A DNA stretch of 64,000 nucleotides from Streptomyces sp. YIM 121038 (lineage in GTDB: Bacteria; Actinomycetota; Actinomycetes; Streptomycetales; Streptomycetaceae): contig NZ_CP030771.1 in NCBI RefSeq assembly GCF_006088715.1, positions 6,529,501 through 6,593,500 on the forward strand, in the 5' to 3' direction. Below, piece after piece: positions 16,069 to 28,642 of the stretch. The position numbers and the translations under genes were made by a program. The notes beneath the pieces were generated by a model. That model made no database searches and was not told the DNA's origin. It worked only from the letters and a program-made list of their open reading frames with translations. The stretch's first letter is position 1; each line of letters opens with the position of its first letter.

Positions 16069-16506
16069 ATGCGCATCGGCGAACTCGCGTCCCGCGTGGG
16101 AACGACCACGCGGGCCCTGCGGTACTACGAGTCGCGCGGGCTGCTGCCCGCGCGGCGCGACGGCCACGGCCATCGCACCTACGACGAGGCCGACGTCCGG
16201 CTCCTGGAGCAGATCAGGACGCTCCAGGACGTCGGCTTCGACCTGGAGGAGACCCGGCCGTTCGTGGAGTGCCTGCGGTCCGGGCACCCGGCCGGGGACT
16301 CCTGCCCGGCGTCGGTCGCGGTGTACCGCAGCAAGCTGTCCGAACTCGATGCCCTGCTGGGCGAGTTGGGCGCGGTGCGCGCGCAGGTCGGCGCGCAGCT
16401 GGCGCGGGCCGAGCGCGCGCTGGCGGAACTGGCCGCCGACGCGGAGGCTCCGGGCGGTCCGGAGCCGCGGTGCGAACTGAGCGACGTGAGGGGTGGACGG
16501 ACATGA
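16069..16506 (+). CDS. MerR-family transcriptional regulator
   Basis: A 145-residue regulator with the standard MerR layout. A winged helix-turn-helix at residues 1-70 (MRIGELASRVGTTTRALRYY, then GHRTYDEADVRLLEQIRTL) is followed by a long dimerisation helix and a short C-terminus. Two cysteines (in VECL and SCPAS) lie in the loop before the antiparallel coiled coil, and a third is in the tail (RCELSD). Thiol, metal or redox sensing is therefore possible but not shown. It is translationally coupled to a thioredoxin gene (ATGA, 16503-16506), pointing to control of thiol redox balance. Confidence 0.9.
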   Translation: MRIGELASRVGTTTRALRYYESRGLLPARRDGHGHRTYDEADVRLLEQIRTLQDVGFDLEETRPFVECLRSGHPAGDSCPASVAVYRSKLSELDALLGELGAVRAQVGAQLARAERALAELAADAEAPGGPEPRCELSDVRGGRT

Positions 16507-16847
16507 GTGGTGTGCGGGCCGAAGGCGTGGCCGAGGTGACGGACGGCGATTTCGGATACGAGGTGCTGAGCGGTGAGCGGCCGGTGCTCGTGCAGTTCAC
16601 GGCCGAGTGGTGCGGGCCGTGCCGGCAGCTGACGCCGGTGCTCGGTGATCTCGCGGCGGAGGAGGCGGAGCGCCTGAAGGTGGTGCGGATCGACGTGGAC
16701 CGCAATCCGGAGACGACGATCGCCTACGGCGTGCTTTCCACGCCGACGCTGATGGTCTTCCGCGACGGCGAGCCGGTGTGGCAGTCGGTCGGGGCGCGGG
16801 CGAAGCGGAAGCTGGTGGCGGACCTGACGGGGGCGGGCGTGCTCTGA
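16503..16847 (+). CDS. trxA: Thioredoxin
   Basis: A 114-residue cytosolic thioredoxin. The active site WCGPC is at residues 36-40 within FTAEWCGPCRQLTPVL. The cis-proline segment STPTLMVFRDGEPV and the C-terminal helix (KRKLVADLTG) are present. It reduces protein disulfides using electrons from thioredoxin reductase, which is not encoded in this window. The start codon overlaps the merR stop, so the pair is one transcript driven from the MerR-type promoter and closed by a strong hairpin at 16900-16938. It is one of several thioredoxins expected in Streptomyces. The symbol is generic. Confidence 0.93.
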   Translation: MSGVRAEGVAEVTDGDFGYEVLSGERPVLVQFTAEWCGPCRQLTPVLGDLAAEEAERLKVVRIDVDRNPETTIAYGVLSTPTLMVFRDGEPVWQSVGARAKRKLVADLTGAGVL

Positions 16848-16899
16848 GCCCCGCGGCGGCCGGACGCGGCCGACCTGCCGAAGCCGGTGGCCGCACAGG

Positions 16900-16938
16900 A
16901 GAAAAGCCCCGGACGTCATTGACGTCCGGGGCTTTTCT
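16900..16938 (+). terminator. Perfect 19-bp hairpin terminator
   Basis: The arms at 16900-16918 and 16920-16938 are fully complementary (AGAAAAGCCCCGGACGTCA and its reverse complement), ending in a TTTTCTCT run. It lies 53 bases after the thioredoxin stop and separates the merR-trxA operon from the helD gene. Confidence 0.9.
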
Positions 16939-16940
16939 CT

Positions 16941-17035
16941 GCGTATAGTGGATTCTTTCGCATTACCCTGCACATTTGGGCGCACGAGTACTGCGGGAAT
17001 CTGTATAACGACACTGTATATGGCGAGGGGCTGAA
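16941..17035 (+). promoter_or_regulatory. AT-rich promoter region of the helD-like gene
   Basis: A locally low-GC leader contains TATAGT (16944-16949) and two exact CTGTATA heptamers (17001-17007 and 17014-17020), either of which could supply a -10 box. A GGGAAT (16995-17000) precedes them, but the spacing to GTATAT is short for a SigR site. A GAGGGG ribosome site (17025-17030) precedes the TTG start. No rifampicin-associated-element-like repeat was recognised. Confidence 0.5.
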
Positions 17036-19288
17036 TTGTCAACCGAGGAATTGCGGGAAGAGCAGCAATTCGTCTCCGGGCTGTACGCGCGCCTCGACGC
17101 GCTGCGCGCGGAGGCCGAGTCCGCCGTGAGCGCGTCCCTCCAGCAGGTCGGCAACGGTCTGCAGGCGCGCCTGGAGCGCGACGTACTGGTGGCCGAGCGG
17201 TCCGGGCTGCTCGCCGCGCTCGACTCCAGCGAGAACGGGCTGTGCTTCGGGCGGCTCGCGTTCCGCGACGGCCGTGACCACCACATCGGGCGGATCGGCA
17301 TCCGCGCCTCCGACACGGAGCGCACGCCGCTCGTCATCGACTGGCGCGCGGACGTCGCGCGCCCCTTCTACCTCGCCACCGGGCACACCCCGATGGGGCT
17401 GCGCAGACGGCGGCACCTCACCACCCGGGGCCGCGAGGTCACCGATCTGCACGACGAGATCCTCGACCTCGACGACGCCACGCGCACCGGACACGAGAGC
17501 GCCGACGCCGACGAGGTGCTGCTCGCCGCGCTGGGCTCCGCGCGCACCGGCCGCATGCAGGACATCGTGCGGACCATCCAGGCGGAGCAGGACCGCATCA
17601 TCCGCGCCCCGCACCGGGGCGTCCTGGTCGTCGAGGGCGGCCCCGGCACCGGCAAGACCGTCGTGGCGCTGCACCGCGCCGCGTACCTGCTGTACGCGCA
17701 CCGGGAGCTGCTCGCCAAGCGCGCCGTCCTGATCGTCGGGCCCAACCCGGCCTTCCTCGGCTACATCAGCGACGTGCTGCCCGCGCTCGGCGAGACCGGG
17801 GTGCTGCTCGCCTCGCTCGGCGAGCTGTTCCCCGGCGTCACGGCGACCGGCACGGACACGCCCGCGGCGGCCGAGGTCAAGGGCCGCGCCGCCATGGCCG
17901 ACGTCCTCAGGCGGGCCCTGGAGGACCGGCAGCGGCTGCCCGAGCCCGGGGCCCCGCTGATCGTCGAGCACGACGACGGCGACCTCGTCCTCGACTGGGA
18001 GATCGCCTACGAGGCGCGCGCCGCGGCCCGCGAGGCCGACCTGCCGCACAACCTCGCGCGGCCCACGTTCGCCTTCCACATCATCGACGCGCTCACCGCG
18101 CAGCTCGCCGAGCGCATCGGCCACGACCCGTACGGCGGGCCCAACTTCCTCGGGCCCGACGACATCGCCCAGCTCGGCAAGGGCATCGCCGCCAGTGCCG
18201 AGGTGCACGCGGCGATCGAGGAGCTGTGGCCCGCGCTCACCCCGCAGCGGTTCGTCACCGACTATCTTCAGGAGCCCGTCCACCTGTCCGCCGCGGACGC
18301 CGCCGCCGTGCGCCGGGCCCCCGGCGCGGCCTGGACGCCCGCCGACGTCCCGCTGCTCGACGAGGCCGCCGAGCTGCTCGGCAAGGACGACAGCGCGGCG
18401 CTCGCCCGCGCGGAGGCGGAGCGGCAGCGGCAGGTCGCCTACGCGCAGGGCGTGCTCGACGTGTCGTACGCGTCCCGTACGTACGAGTTCGAGGACAAGG
18501 ACGAGGAGGACGCCGAGGTCCTGCTCGCGCACGACATCATCGACGCCGAGCGGATGGCCGAGCGGCAGGAGGAGGCCGACCACCGCAGCGCGGCCGAGCG
18601 GGCCGCCGCCGACCGGACCTGGGCGTTCGGGCACATCGTCGTCGACGAGGCGCAGGAGCTGTCCGCGATGGCCTGGCGGCTGCTCATGCGGCGCTCCCCG
18701 ACGCGGTCCATGACGCTCGTCGGCGACCCCGCGCAGACGGCGGAGGCCGGGGGAGTCGGCTCCTGGGCGGACATCCTCGCGCCCTTCGTCGAGGACCGGT
18801 GGGAGTTCACGCGGCTCGGCGTCAACTACCGGACGCCCGCGGAGATCATGGATCTCGCGGCGGAGGTCCCCCGCAGGGCCGGGCGGCCCGGCTTCGAGCC
18901 GCCCCGGTCCGTCCGGGCCACCGGCGTGCGGCCCTGGGCGCGGCGCGTGCCCGAGGGCGACCTCGCGGCCGCCGTCGCGGAGGCCGTCGCGGCGGCCCCC
19001 ACCGAGGGGCGGCTCGCGGTCATCGCGCCCCGCGACCTGCACGAGGAGCTCGCCCCGAAGCTGCCCGGCGTCAGCGCGGGCGAGGCGCCCGACCTCACCC
19101 GGCCCGTCGTCCTCATCGACCCCCGGCAGGCCAAGGGCCTGGAGTTCGACACGGTGTTCGTGGTCGAGCCGTCCCGCTTCGACGTCAGCGACCTGTACGT
19201 GGCCCTGACCCGCCCCACCCAGCGCCTGGGCCTGCTCCACACGGCGGACCTGCCCAAGACCCTGCCCCCGGCCCTGACCACGGGCTGA
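17036..19288 (+). CDS. helD: HelD-like UvrD/Rep superfamily ATPase
   Basis: A 750-residue SF1 helicase-fold protein. The N-terminal coiled coil (EELREEQQFVSGLYARLDAL) is the arm by which HelD enters RNA polymerase. Then come FGRLAFRDG and IGRIGIRAS, Walker A GGPGTGKT with ALHRAAYLLY, a long insert, the DEAQE box (VVDEAQELS), LVGDPAQ, the motif VNYRTP, and motif VI near VALTRPTQRLG. Actinobacterial HelD proteins free stalled RNA polymerase from DNA, and some (HelR) confer rifampicin tolerance. Which applies here is unknown. It starts with TTG at 17036, with GAGGGG 5 bases upstream. Its stop is 8 bases from the convergent glgB stop. Confidence 0.83.
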   Translation: MSTEELREEQQFVSGLYARLDALRAEAESAVSASLQQVGNGLQARLERDVLVAERSGLLAALDSSENGLCFGRLAFRDGRDHHIGRIGIRASDTERTPLVIDWRADVARPFYLATGHTPMGLRRRRHLTTRGREVTDLHDEILDLDDATRTGHESADADEVLLAALGSARTGRMQDIVRTIQAEQDRIIRAPHRGVLVVEGGPGTGKTVVALHRAAYLLYAHRELLAKRAVLIVGPNPAFLGYISDVLPALGETGVLLASLGELFPGVTATGTDTPAAAEVKGRAAMADVLRRALEDRQRLPEPGAPLIVEHDDGDLVLDWEIAYEARAAAREADLPHNLARPTFAFHIIDALTAQLAERIGHDPYGGPNFLGPDDIAQLGKGIAASAEVHAAIEELWPALTPQRFVTDYLQEPVHLSAADAAAVRRAPGAAWTPADVPLLDEAAELLGKDDSAALARAEAERQRQVAYAQGVLDVSYASRTYEFEDKDEEDAEVLLAHDIIDAERMAERQEEADHRSAAERAAADRTWAFGHIVVDEAQELSAMAWRLLMRRSPTRSMTLVGDPAQTAEAGGVGSWADILAPFVEDRWEFTRLGVNYRTPAEIMDLAAEVPRRAGRPGFEPPRSVRATGVRPWARRVPEGDLAAAVAEAVAAAPTEGRLAVIAPRDLHEELAPKLPGVSAGEAPDLTRPVVLIDPRQAKGLEFDTVFVVEPSRFDVSDLYVALTRPTQRLGLLHTADLPKTLPPALTTG

Positions 19289-19296
19289 CCCCGTCG

Positions 19297-21771
19297 TCAG
19301 ATCGGGCGCAGCCAGAGCGTGGTCAGGGGAGGGAGGGAGAGGAGGAGGGAAGCGGGGCGGCCGTGGGCCGGTTCGGGGGTGGGCTTCAGGGGGTCGGGGT
19401 TGAGGGTGTGGGAGCCGCCGTACGCCTCCGCGTCGGTGTTCAGGACCTCCTGCCACGCGGTGAAGCCGTCCGGCACCCCGATCCGGTACGCGTGCCGGAC
19501 CACGGGGGAGAAGTGGGAGACGCAGAGCAGGGGCGAGGTGCCCTCGGCCCCGTACCTCAGGAAGGCGAAGACGTTGTCCTCGGCGGCGTCGCCCACCACC
19601 CAGGCGAACCCGCCGGGCTCGGTGTCCCGCTGCCACAGGGCGGGCTCGGCCCGGTAGCGGGTGTTGAGGTCGCGGACCAGGTCCCGTACGCCCCGGTGGT
19701 CCGCCTCCGCCCCGTACGCGGGATCGAGCAGCCACCAGTCGGGGCCGTGGCTCTCCGACCACTCCGCGCCCTGGGCGAACTCCTGCCCCATGAAGAGGAG
19801 CTGCTTGCCGGGGTGGGCCCACATGAAGCCCAGGTACGCCCGGTGGTCCGCCCGCTGCCGCCACCAGTCGCCCGGCATCTTCGACACCAGGGACCGCTTG
19901 CCGTGCACGACCTCGTCGTGGGAGATGGGCAGCACGTAGTTCTCGCTGTACGCGTACACCATCGAGAACGTCATCTCGTGGTGGTGGTGCTTGCGGTGGA
20001 CGGGGTCCTTCGTCATGTAGCCCAGCGAGTCGTGCATCCAGCCCATGTTCCACTTCAGGCCGAAGCCGAGGCCGCCGAAGCCGCCGGGGCCGACGTGGTG
20101 GGTCGCGCGGGTCACCCCGTCCCACGCCGTGGACTCCTCGGCGATGGTGACCACCCCGGGCGAGCGGCGGTACACCGTGGCGTTCATCTCCTGGAGGAAG
20201 GCCACCGCGTCCAGGTTCTCGCGGCCGCCGTGCACGTTCGGCGTCCACTGGCCGTGCTCGCGCGAGTAGTCCAGGTAGAGCATGGAGGCGACGGCGTCCA
20301 CGCGCAGGCCGTCGATGTGGAACTCCTCGCACCAGTAACTGGCGTTGGCCACAAGGAAGTTGCGCACCTCCGCCCGGCCGTAGTCGAATTCGAGGGTGCC
20401 CCAGTCGGGGTGGGCCGCCCGCGCCGGGTCCTCGTGCTCGTACAGCGGCCGCCCGTCGAACTCCGCGAGCGCCCAGTCGTCGCGCGGGAAGTGTGCGGGC
20501 ACCCAGTCCATGAGCACGCCGATCCCGGCCCGGTGCAGCGCGTCCACCAGGTACTTGAAGTCGTCGGGCGTGCCGAGCCGGGCCGTCGGCGCGTAGAAGC
20601 CGGTGACCTGGTAGCCCCAGGACCCGCCGAAGGGGTGCTCGGCGACCGGCATCAGCTCCACGTGCGTGAAGCCCAGGTCGCCGACGTAGGCCGGGAGTTG
20701 CTCGGCCAGCTGGCGGTAGGTGAGGCCGGGGCGCCAGGACGGCAGGTGCACCTCGTACACGGAGAACGGCGCCCGGTGCACCGGCGTCTCCTGGCGGCGG
20801 CGCAGCCACTCCTCGTCGTGCCACACGTGGTGCGAGGTGTGCACGACGGAGGAGTTCGCCGGGGGCGCCTCGGTGCGGCGGGCCAGCGGGTCGGCGCGGA
20901 AGGTCATGCTGCCGTCGGGCCGGGTGATCTGGAACTTGTACAGCTCGCCCTCGCCGACCGCGGGCACGAACAGCTCCCACACGCCGCTGCCGCCGAGCGA
21001 GCGCATGGGGAAGCCGGTGCCGTCCCAGTAGTTGAAGTTCCCGACGACGCGGACGCCGAGCGCGTTCGGCGCCCACACCGTGAAGCGGGTGCCGGTGACG
21101 CCCTGGTGCGTCATCGGGTGCGCCCCGAGCGCCTCCCACAGCTGCTCGTGCCGCCCCTCGCCGATCAGATGCAGGTCGAACTCGCCGAGCGCGGGCAGGA
21201 ACCGGTACGCGTCGTGGGTGTCCCACCGCGACTCGTCGTACGCGATGTCCAGGCGGTAGTCCTCGGGGACCTCGCGCAGCGGAAGCACGGCCGAGAAGAA
21301 GCCGTCGCCGTCGTCGAGCAGCTCGGCGCGCAGGTCCCCGACGACGGCGGTCACGGCGCGCGCGTACGGCCGCAGGGCGCGGAACGCCACCCCGCCGGGC
21401 ACGGCGTGCGCGCCGAGCACCCCGTGCGGGTCGTGGTGCGTGCCGGTCAGGAGCCGGACGCGGTCGGCCTCGGGCACGGGCGAGGGGGCCGGTGGATCCG
21501 AGGGGGCCGGGGGCTCCGGTGTCCGCGCGGGCTGCTCCGGGGGCCGCGCCCCGGCCTTCGCCGGCGTCTTGGCCGGGGTCTTGGCCGATGTCTTGGCCGG
21601 GGGCTTCGCCGGGGCCTTCGTCTTCGCGGCGGCCGACTTCTTCGGCCGGGCGGGCTTCGCCGCCTGCGGCGTCTTCGACGGCTTGGTCCGCTGGGCGGCC
21701 GGCTTGCGCGGGGGTGTGACCTCCGGTTCCGGTTCGTTCTGCGGGGCGGAGGAGCGGGGACGGCGGGTCAC
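19297..21771 (-). CDS. glgB: 1,4-alpha-glucan branching enzyme GlgB
   Basis: An 824-residue GH13 enzyme that makes alpha-1,6 branches in the glucan polymer built by GlgE. N-terminal CBM48-type beta modules include [20 protein letters not shown] and [20 protein letters not shown]. The catalytic barrel has the nucleophile region [15 protein letters not shown], the acid/base glutamate in VTIAEES and the aspartate in [13 protein letters not shown]. The first 100 residues are an extra Lys/Ala/Pro/Thr-rich extension ([12 protein letters not shown]) resembling bacterial histone H1-like tails. GTG 21771 was chosen because AGGAGG lies 8 bases upstream. It is the last gene of the glgE-treS-mak-glgB operon, 51 bases after mak. 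Confidence 0.95.
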   Translation of the reverse strand: MTRRPRSSAPQNEPEPEVTPPRKPAAQRTKPSKTPQAAKPARPKKSAAAKTKAPAKPPAKTSAKTPAKTPAKAGARPPEQPARTPEPPAPSDPPAPSPVPEADRVRLLTGTHHDPHGVLGAHAVPGGVAFRALRPYARAVTAVVGDLRAELLDDGDGFFSAVLPLREVPEDYRLDIAYDESRWDTHDAYRFLPALGEFDLHLIGEGRHEQLWEALGAHPMTHQGVTGTRFTVWAPNALGVRVVGNFNYWDGTGFPMRSLGGSGVWELFVPAVGEGELYKFQITRPDGSMTFRADPLARRTEAPPANSSVVHTSHHVWHDEEWLRRRQETPVHRAPFSVYEVHLPSWRPGLTYRQLAEQLPAYVGDLGFTHVELMPVAEHPFGGSWGYQVTGFYAPTARLGTPDDFKYLVDALHRAGIGVLMDWVPAHFPRDDWALAEFDGRPLYEHEDPARAAHPDWGTLEFDYGRAEVRNFLVANASYWCEEFHIDGLRVDAVASMLYLDYSREHGQWTPNVHGGRENLDAVAFLQEMNATVYRRSPGVVTIAEESTAWDGVTRATHHVGPGGFGGLGFGLKWNMGWMHDSLGYMTKDPVHRKHHHHEMTFSMVYAYSENYVLPISHDEVVHGKRSLVSKMPGDWWRQRADHRAYLGFMWAHPGKQLLFMGQEFAQGAEWSESHGPDWWLLDPAYGAEADHRGVRDLVRDLNTRYRAEPALWQRDTEPGGFAWVVGDAAEDNVFAFLRYGAEGTSPLLCVSHFSPVVRHAYRIGVPDGFTAWQEVLNTDAEAYGGSHTLNPDPLKPTPEPAHGRPASLLLSLPPLTTLWLRPI

Positions 21772-21822
21772 GGAGTCGGCCTCCTGTCCGAAGGGCGGGC
21801 GAAGGGCGTGGCGCACAAGGGG

Positions 21823-23253
21823 TCAGCGGACGTCGCCGGAGCGGCGCGGGCCCGCGGCGTCCGCGGCGAGCTGGTCGAGGGCGGCCAGCGGGACCGGCAG
21901 CCAGTCGGGGCGGTGGCGGGCCTCGTAGACCGCCTCGTAGACCGCCTTGTCGGTCTCGTGGGCGCGCAGGAGCACCGGCTCGGTGCGCGGGTCACGGCCG
22001 GAGACGTCGGCGTAGCCGGTGCAGTACGCGGCCCGGCAGGCGTCCGCCCAGCCGGGGGACCAGGGGCGGTACGAGCGGGCGGCGTAGTCGAAGGAGCGCA
22101 GCATGCCCGCGACGTCGCGGGCCGCGGGCTGCGGCATGCGGCGCTCGGCGAGCGGCCGCGCGGGCTCGCCCTCGAAGTCGATGAGGGACCAGGCGCCGGA
22201 CGGCGCCCGCAGGCACTGGCCCAGGTGCAGATCGCCGTGGACGCGCTGGGCCGTCCACGCGGTGCCGCTGTGCGTGCCGAGGTCGGCGAGCGCCTGGTAC
22301 GCGGTGCGCAGCGCGGGCTCGTACGGGCGCAGGGCGGGCACCGCGCGGGCGGCCGCCTCCAGGCGCTCCGTCATGCCCCGGGCGAGCAGGTCCACCTGGG
22401 CGCGGCCGAGCGAGACGGTGGGCAGGGCGGTGGCGAGGGCCGCGTGCACCTCGGCGGTGGCGCGGCCGAGGGCCCGGGCCTCGGCGCCGAAGTCCTCGCC
22501 CTTGGCGAGGGCCTTCAGGGCCAGCTCCCAGCCGTCGGTGGCGCCGCGCACATAGGGCTGGAGGACGCCGAGCACCAGCGGCTCGTCGGCGCCCTCGGCC
22601 GTCAGCCAGGCGGCGGGCGCGGGCACGCGGGCGCAGCCCCGCCGGGCCAGGGCGAGCGGCAGCTCCAGGTCGGGGTTGACGCCGGGCACCACCCGGCGGA
22701 ACAGCTTCAGGATGAACGCGTCGCCGTACACGAGCGAGGAGTTGGACTGCTCGACGCTGCACGTGCGCGGGGCGAGCGCGGGCGGTATGTCGCTGTGCTC
22801 GGCCCGCGCGAAGCGCAGCACGCCGAGCCGCCCCGGCAGCCGCAGGCGCTCCAGGAGCAGCCCGGTCAGGCGCGGGTCGAGCAGCGCCTCGTACACGGTC
22901 AGGCCCGCGAGGGCGCCCTGGGTGACGTGGCCGATGAGCGCGGGCGCGAGCGGCGGCGGCAGCTCGGCCCGCACCCCTATCAGGAGCTGGTAGCAGTCGG
23001 CGGGCAGCTCGTGGTCGGCCGCCGTGTCCGGGCCCGCGAGCAGCGGCTGGCGCACCCGGACCAGCAGGTGCAGGAGGCCGATGTCCGCCCCCGGCGGCAG
23101 GAGTTCGGTCGCCGCCGCCAGCTCGAAGCCCGTGACGGGACGGCCCTTGCCCGCGAACCACCGCTGGCGCGGCAGCCAGCCGCGCAGCAGCGGGTCGAGC
23201 GACGCGATCAGCGCGCCGGCGTGGGCACTGGGGCGGGTGGCGGCTTCCGACAT
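21823..23253 (-). CDS. mak: Maltokinase (Mak/Pep2)
   Basis: A 476-residue kinase that phosphorylates maltose with ATP to alpha-maltose-1-phosphate, the substrate of GlgE. The N-terminal cap begins LRGWLPRQRWFAGKGRPV, a hallmark of actinobacterial maltokinases. The aminoglycoside-phosphotransferase-like catalytic part has RVHGDLHLGQCL (catalytic loop) and WSLIDFEGEPARPL (metal-binding DFE). A NSSLVYGDAFILKLFRRV segment supplies the ATP-binding lysine. In some actinobacteria it is fused to TreS. Here it is a separate gene, 144 bases after treS. Confidence 0.94.
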   Translation of the reverse strand: MSEAATRPSAHAGALIASLDPLLRGWLPRQRWFAGKGRPVTGFELAAATELLPPGADIGLLHLLVRVRQPLLAGPDTAADHELPADCYQLLIGVRAELPPPLAPALIGHVTQGALAGLTVYEALLDPRLTGLLLERLRLPGRLGVLRFARAEHSDIPPALAPRTCSVEQSNSSLVYGDAFILKLFRRVVPGVNPDLELPLALARRGCARVPAPAAWLTAEGADEPLVLGVLQPYVRGATDGWELALKALAKGEDFGAEARALGRATAEVHAALATALPTVSLGRAQVDLLARGMTERLEAAARAVPALRPYEPALRTAYQALADLGTHSGTAWTAQRVHGDLHLGQCLRAPSGAWSLIDFEGEPARPLAERRMPQPAARDVAGMLRSFDYAARSYRPWSPGWADACRAAYCTGYADVSGRDPRTEPVLLRAHETDKAVYEAVYEARHRPDWLPVPLAALDQLAADAAGPRRSGDVR

Positions 23254-23397
23254 GGCGTCGTGTCCTTTCCGCGCCCTCGACGGGGGGTGTCAAGGGGAGG
23301 TGCCGGGGGTGCCGGGCAAGGCGTGCCGTGGGCGAGTGCCCGGTGCGGCGTGCCTCACGCCTGCCGCGGGCGGGTTCGCCGCACTGTCACGGCGACC

Positions 23398-25134
<1,737 letters not shown>

Positions 25135-25152
25135 GTGTGGGTGACCCTCCGA

Positions 25153-27174
25153 TCAGCGGTAGGACGGTCGCAGGACGAGTACGTGCGCGGGCGTGACGCC
25201 CGGATCCAGGCGCACGTAGTTGGCCCTGCCCCAGTGGTAGGTCTCGCCGGTGAGCTCGTCGCGCACCGGCACGGACTCGTGCCAGTCGAGGCCGAGCTGT
25301 GGCATGTTCAACGAGACCGTGGCTTCCTGGGTGTGGTGGGGGTCGAGGTTCACGACCACCAGAACCGTGTTCGATCCGCCGGGGTGCCGCACGGTCTTGG
25401 AGTACGCGAGCACCGCGTCGTTGTCCGCCTCGTGGAAGTGCAGGCCGCGCAGCCGGGCGAGGGCCGCGTTGGCGCGCCGTATCGCGTTGAGCCGGGTGAT
25501 GAGGGGCGCGAGGGTGCGGCCCTCGCGCTCGGCCGCGGCCCAGTCGCGCGGGCGCAGCTCGTACTTCTCCGAGTGCAGGTACTCCTCGCTGCCGGGGCGC
25601 AGCGGAGTGTTCTCGTACAGCTCGAAGCCGCTGTACACGCCCCAGGCCGGGGAGAGCGTCGCGGCGAGCACGGCGCGCACCGCGAAGGCGGGCGGCCCGC
25701 CGTGCTGAAGGTAGGCGTGCAGGATGTCCGGCGTGTTCACGAAGAAGTTGGGCCGCAGGTAGTGCGCGGTCTCGGTGGACAGCTCGGTGAGGTAGTCGGT
25801 CAGTTCCCGCTTGTCGTTGCGCCAGGTGAAGTACGTGTACGACTGGTGGAAGCCGATCGCGGCGAGGGTGCGCAGCATCGCGGGCCGCGTGAACGCCTCG
25901 GCGAGGAAGAGGACGTCCGGATCCGTGCGGTGGATGTCGGCGAGGACCTCCTCCCAGAACGCGACGGGCTTGGTGTGCGGATTGTCCACGCGGAAGACCC
26001 GCACCCCGTGCCCCATCCAGAAGCGCAGCAGCCGGATCGTCTCGGCGGTGATGCCCGCCCTGTCGCGGTCGAAGTGGAGGGGGTAGATGTCCTGGTACTT
26101 CTTCGGCGGGTTCTCCGCGTACGCGATGGAGCCGTCCGCGCGGTGGGCGAACCAGTCGGGGTGCTTCTCCACCCACGGGTGGTCGGGCGAGCACTGGAGG
26201 GCGAAGTCCAGGGCGACTTCGAGTCCGAGGCGGCCCGCCTCGCGCACGAACGCGTCGAAGTCGTCGAGCGTGCCCAGGTCCGGGTGCACGGCGTCGTGGC
26301 CGCCCGCGGGGGAGCCGATCCCCCAGGGCACGCCGACGTCGTGCGGCCCGGCCGACAGGGAGTTGTTCGCGCCCTTGCGGAAGGTCGTGCCGATGGGGTG
26401 CACGGGCGGCAGATAGACGATGTCGAAGCCCATGTCCGCGATCGCCGGGAGCCGCCGCGCGGCCGTGCGGAACGTCCCGGACACGGGTGGCCGGCCCGCG
26501 CGGACCAGCGCGCCCTCCGAGCGCGGGAAGAACTCGTACCAGGAGCCGAAGAGCGCGCGCTCGCGGTCGACACGGAGGGTGAACTCCGCACTGGTGGTGA
26601 TGAGTTCGCGCAGCGGATGGGCGGCGAGCACGGCGTCCGCCTCCGGGGTCAGCGCACCGGCGAGGCGGGCGGAGGGCGCGCGTGCGGGGTCGCGCAGCGC
26701 CTCGACGGCGGCCCGCAGGGGGCCGCGCAGCTCGGGCGGCGCCCCGGCGGCGGCGCGCTCGTAGAGCCGGGTGCCCTCCAGGAGGACCAGGTCGGTGTCG
26801 ATGCCCGCGGGTATCTTGATCTCCGCGTGGTGCCGCCAGGTGGCCACCGGGTCGCTCCACGCCTGCACGGCGAACGTCCAGTCGCCGTGCGCGTCGGGCG
26901 TGACGTCGGCGCCCCAGCGGTCGGTGCCCGGCGCCAGCTCGCGCATCGGGGTCCAGGGGCCCGCGCGTCCGGCCGGGTCCCGCAGCACCACGTTCGCGGC
27001 GACCGCGTCGTGGCCTTCGCGGAACACGGTGGCGCTGACCTGGAACGTCTCGCCGACGACGGCCTTGGCCGGGCGTCGGCCGCAGAGCACCACGGGCTCG
27101 ACGGCGAGGATGGGGATCCTTCCGGTGACCGGCACGGAGGCGAACTCCTCTACGTCCTTGCGGGGTTCGGGCAT
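25153..27174 (-). CDS. glgE: Alpha-1,4-glucan:maltose-1-phosphate maltosyltransferase GlgE
   Basis: A 673-residue GH13_3 enzyme that transfers maltosyl units from maltose-1-phosphate to growing alpha-1,4-glucan. The N-terminal beta domain begins with RIPILAVEPVVLCGRRPAKA. Hallmarks are FDIVYLPPVHPIGTTFRKG, the nucleophile aspartate in VRVFRVDNPHTKPVAFWEEV and the acid/base glutamate in DVLFLAEAFTRP. ATG 27174 has AGGAGC 5 bases upstream; in-frame codons above it encode non-conserved sequence. It is the first gene of a minus-strand operon (glgE-treS-mak-glgB) that turns trehalose into branched glucan. In Streptomyces this pathway is linked to sporulation and storage. Confidence 0.96.
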   Translation of the reverse strand: MPEPRKDVEEFASVPVTGRIPILAVEPVVLCGRRPAKAVVGETFQVSATVFREGHDAVAANVVLRDPAGRAGPWTPMRELAPGTDRWGADVTPDAHGDWTFAVQAWSDPVATWRHHAEIKIPAGIDTDLVLLEGTRLYERAAAGAPPELRGPLRAAVEALRDPARAPSARLAGALTPEADAVLAAHPLRELITTSAEFTLRVDRERALFGSWYEFFPRSEGALVRAGRPPVSGTFRTAARRLPAIADMGFDIVYLPPVHPIGTTFRKGANNSLSAGPHDVGVPWGIGSPAGGHDAVHPDLGTLDDFDAFVREAGRLGLEVALDFALQCSPDHPWVEKHPDWFAHRADGSIAYAENPPKKYQDIYPLHFDRDRAGITAETIRLLRFWMGHGVRVFRVDNPHTKPVAFWEEVLADIHRTDPDVLFLAEAFTRPAMLRTLAAIGFHQSYTYFTWRNDKRELTDYLTELSTETAHYLRPNFFVNTPDILHAYLQHGGPPAFAVRAVLAATLSPAWGVYSGFELYENTPLRPGSEEYLHSEKYELRPRDWAAAEREGRTLAPLITRLNAIRRANAALARLRGLHFHEADNDAVLAYSKTVRHPGGSNTVLVVVNLDPHHTQEATVSLNMPQLGLDWHESVPVRDELTGETYHWGRANYVRLDPGVTPAHVLVLRPSYR

Positions 27175-27403
27175 GACCGCTCCTGTTCCGCGTGCGCGTC
27201 GGCGGATGTCGGCTGTGGAGGGGTTCCGCGGGTGCGCGTGCGCGTCCGGGACGACGGGCGCGAGCACGCGCGTACCGGTGGAGCCTTCCCACGCTTCTCG
27301 GGTGGGCAATCCGGCGCTTTGTTAACTACTCGCGCGTAACGGCATACACAAGACCGGTCACGGGAAAACCGAGCGACCCGGCCGCCCCACCGCGGCAACG
27401 ACG

Positions 27404-27438
27404 GACCCCCGGCAGGCGGGGTGCGCCTGCCGGGGGTC
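27404..27438 (-). terminator. Hairpin terminator downstream of first S8 protease
   Basis: GACCCCCGGCAGG (27404-27416) pairs perfectly with CCTGCCGGGGGTC (27426-27438), with a 9-base loop. It lies 35 bases past the protease stop and nearly matches the hairpin after the second S8 protease (28906-28938). It also insulates the glgE promoter region (27175-27403), in which I see no further gene. Confidence 0.8.
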
Positions 27439-27472
27439 ACGGTGCGGCGGTGCGACGCCGACTACGCGACGG

Positions 27473-28642
<1,170 letters not shown>

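Noticed and set aside
16941..17035. Rifampicin-associated element upstream of the HelD-like gene
   Set aside because: No inverted repeat of the kind I associate with that element is seen. Only the CTGTATA direct repeats are present.
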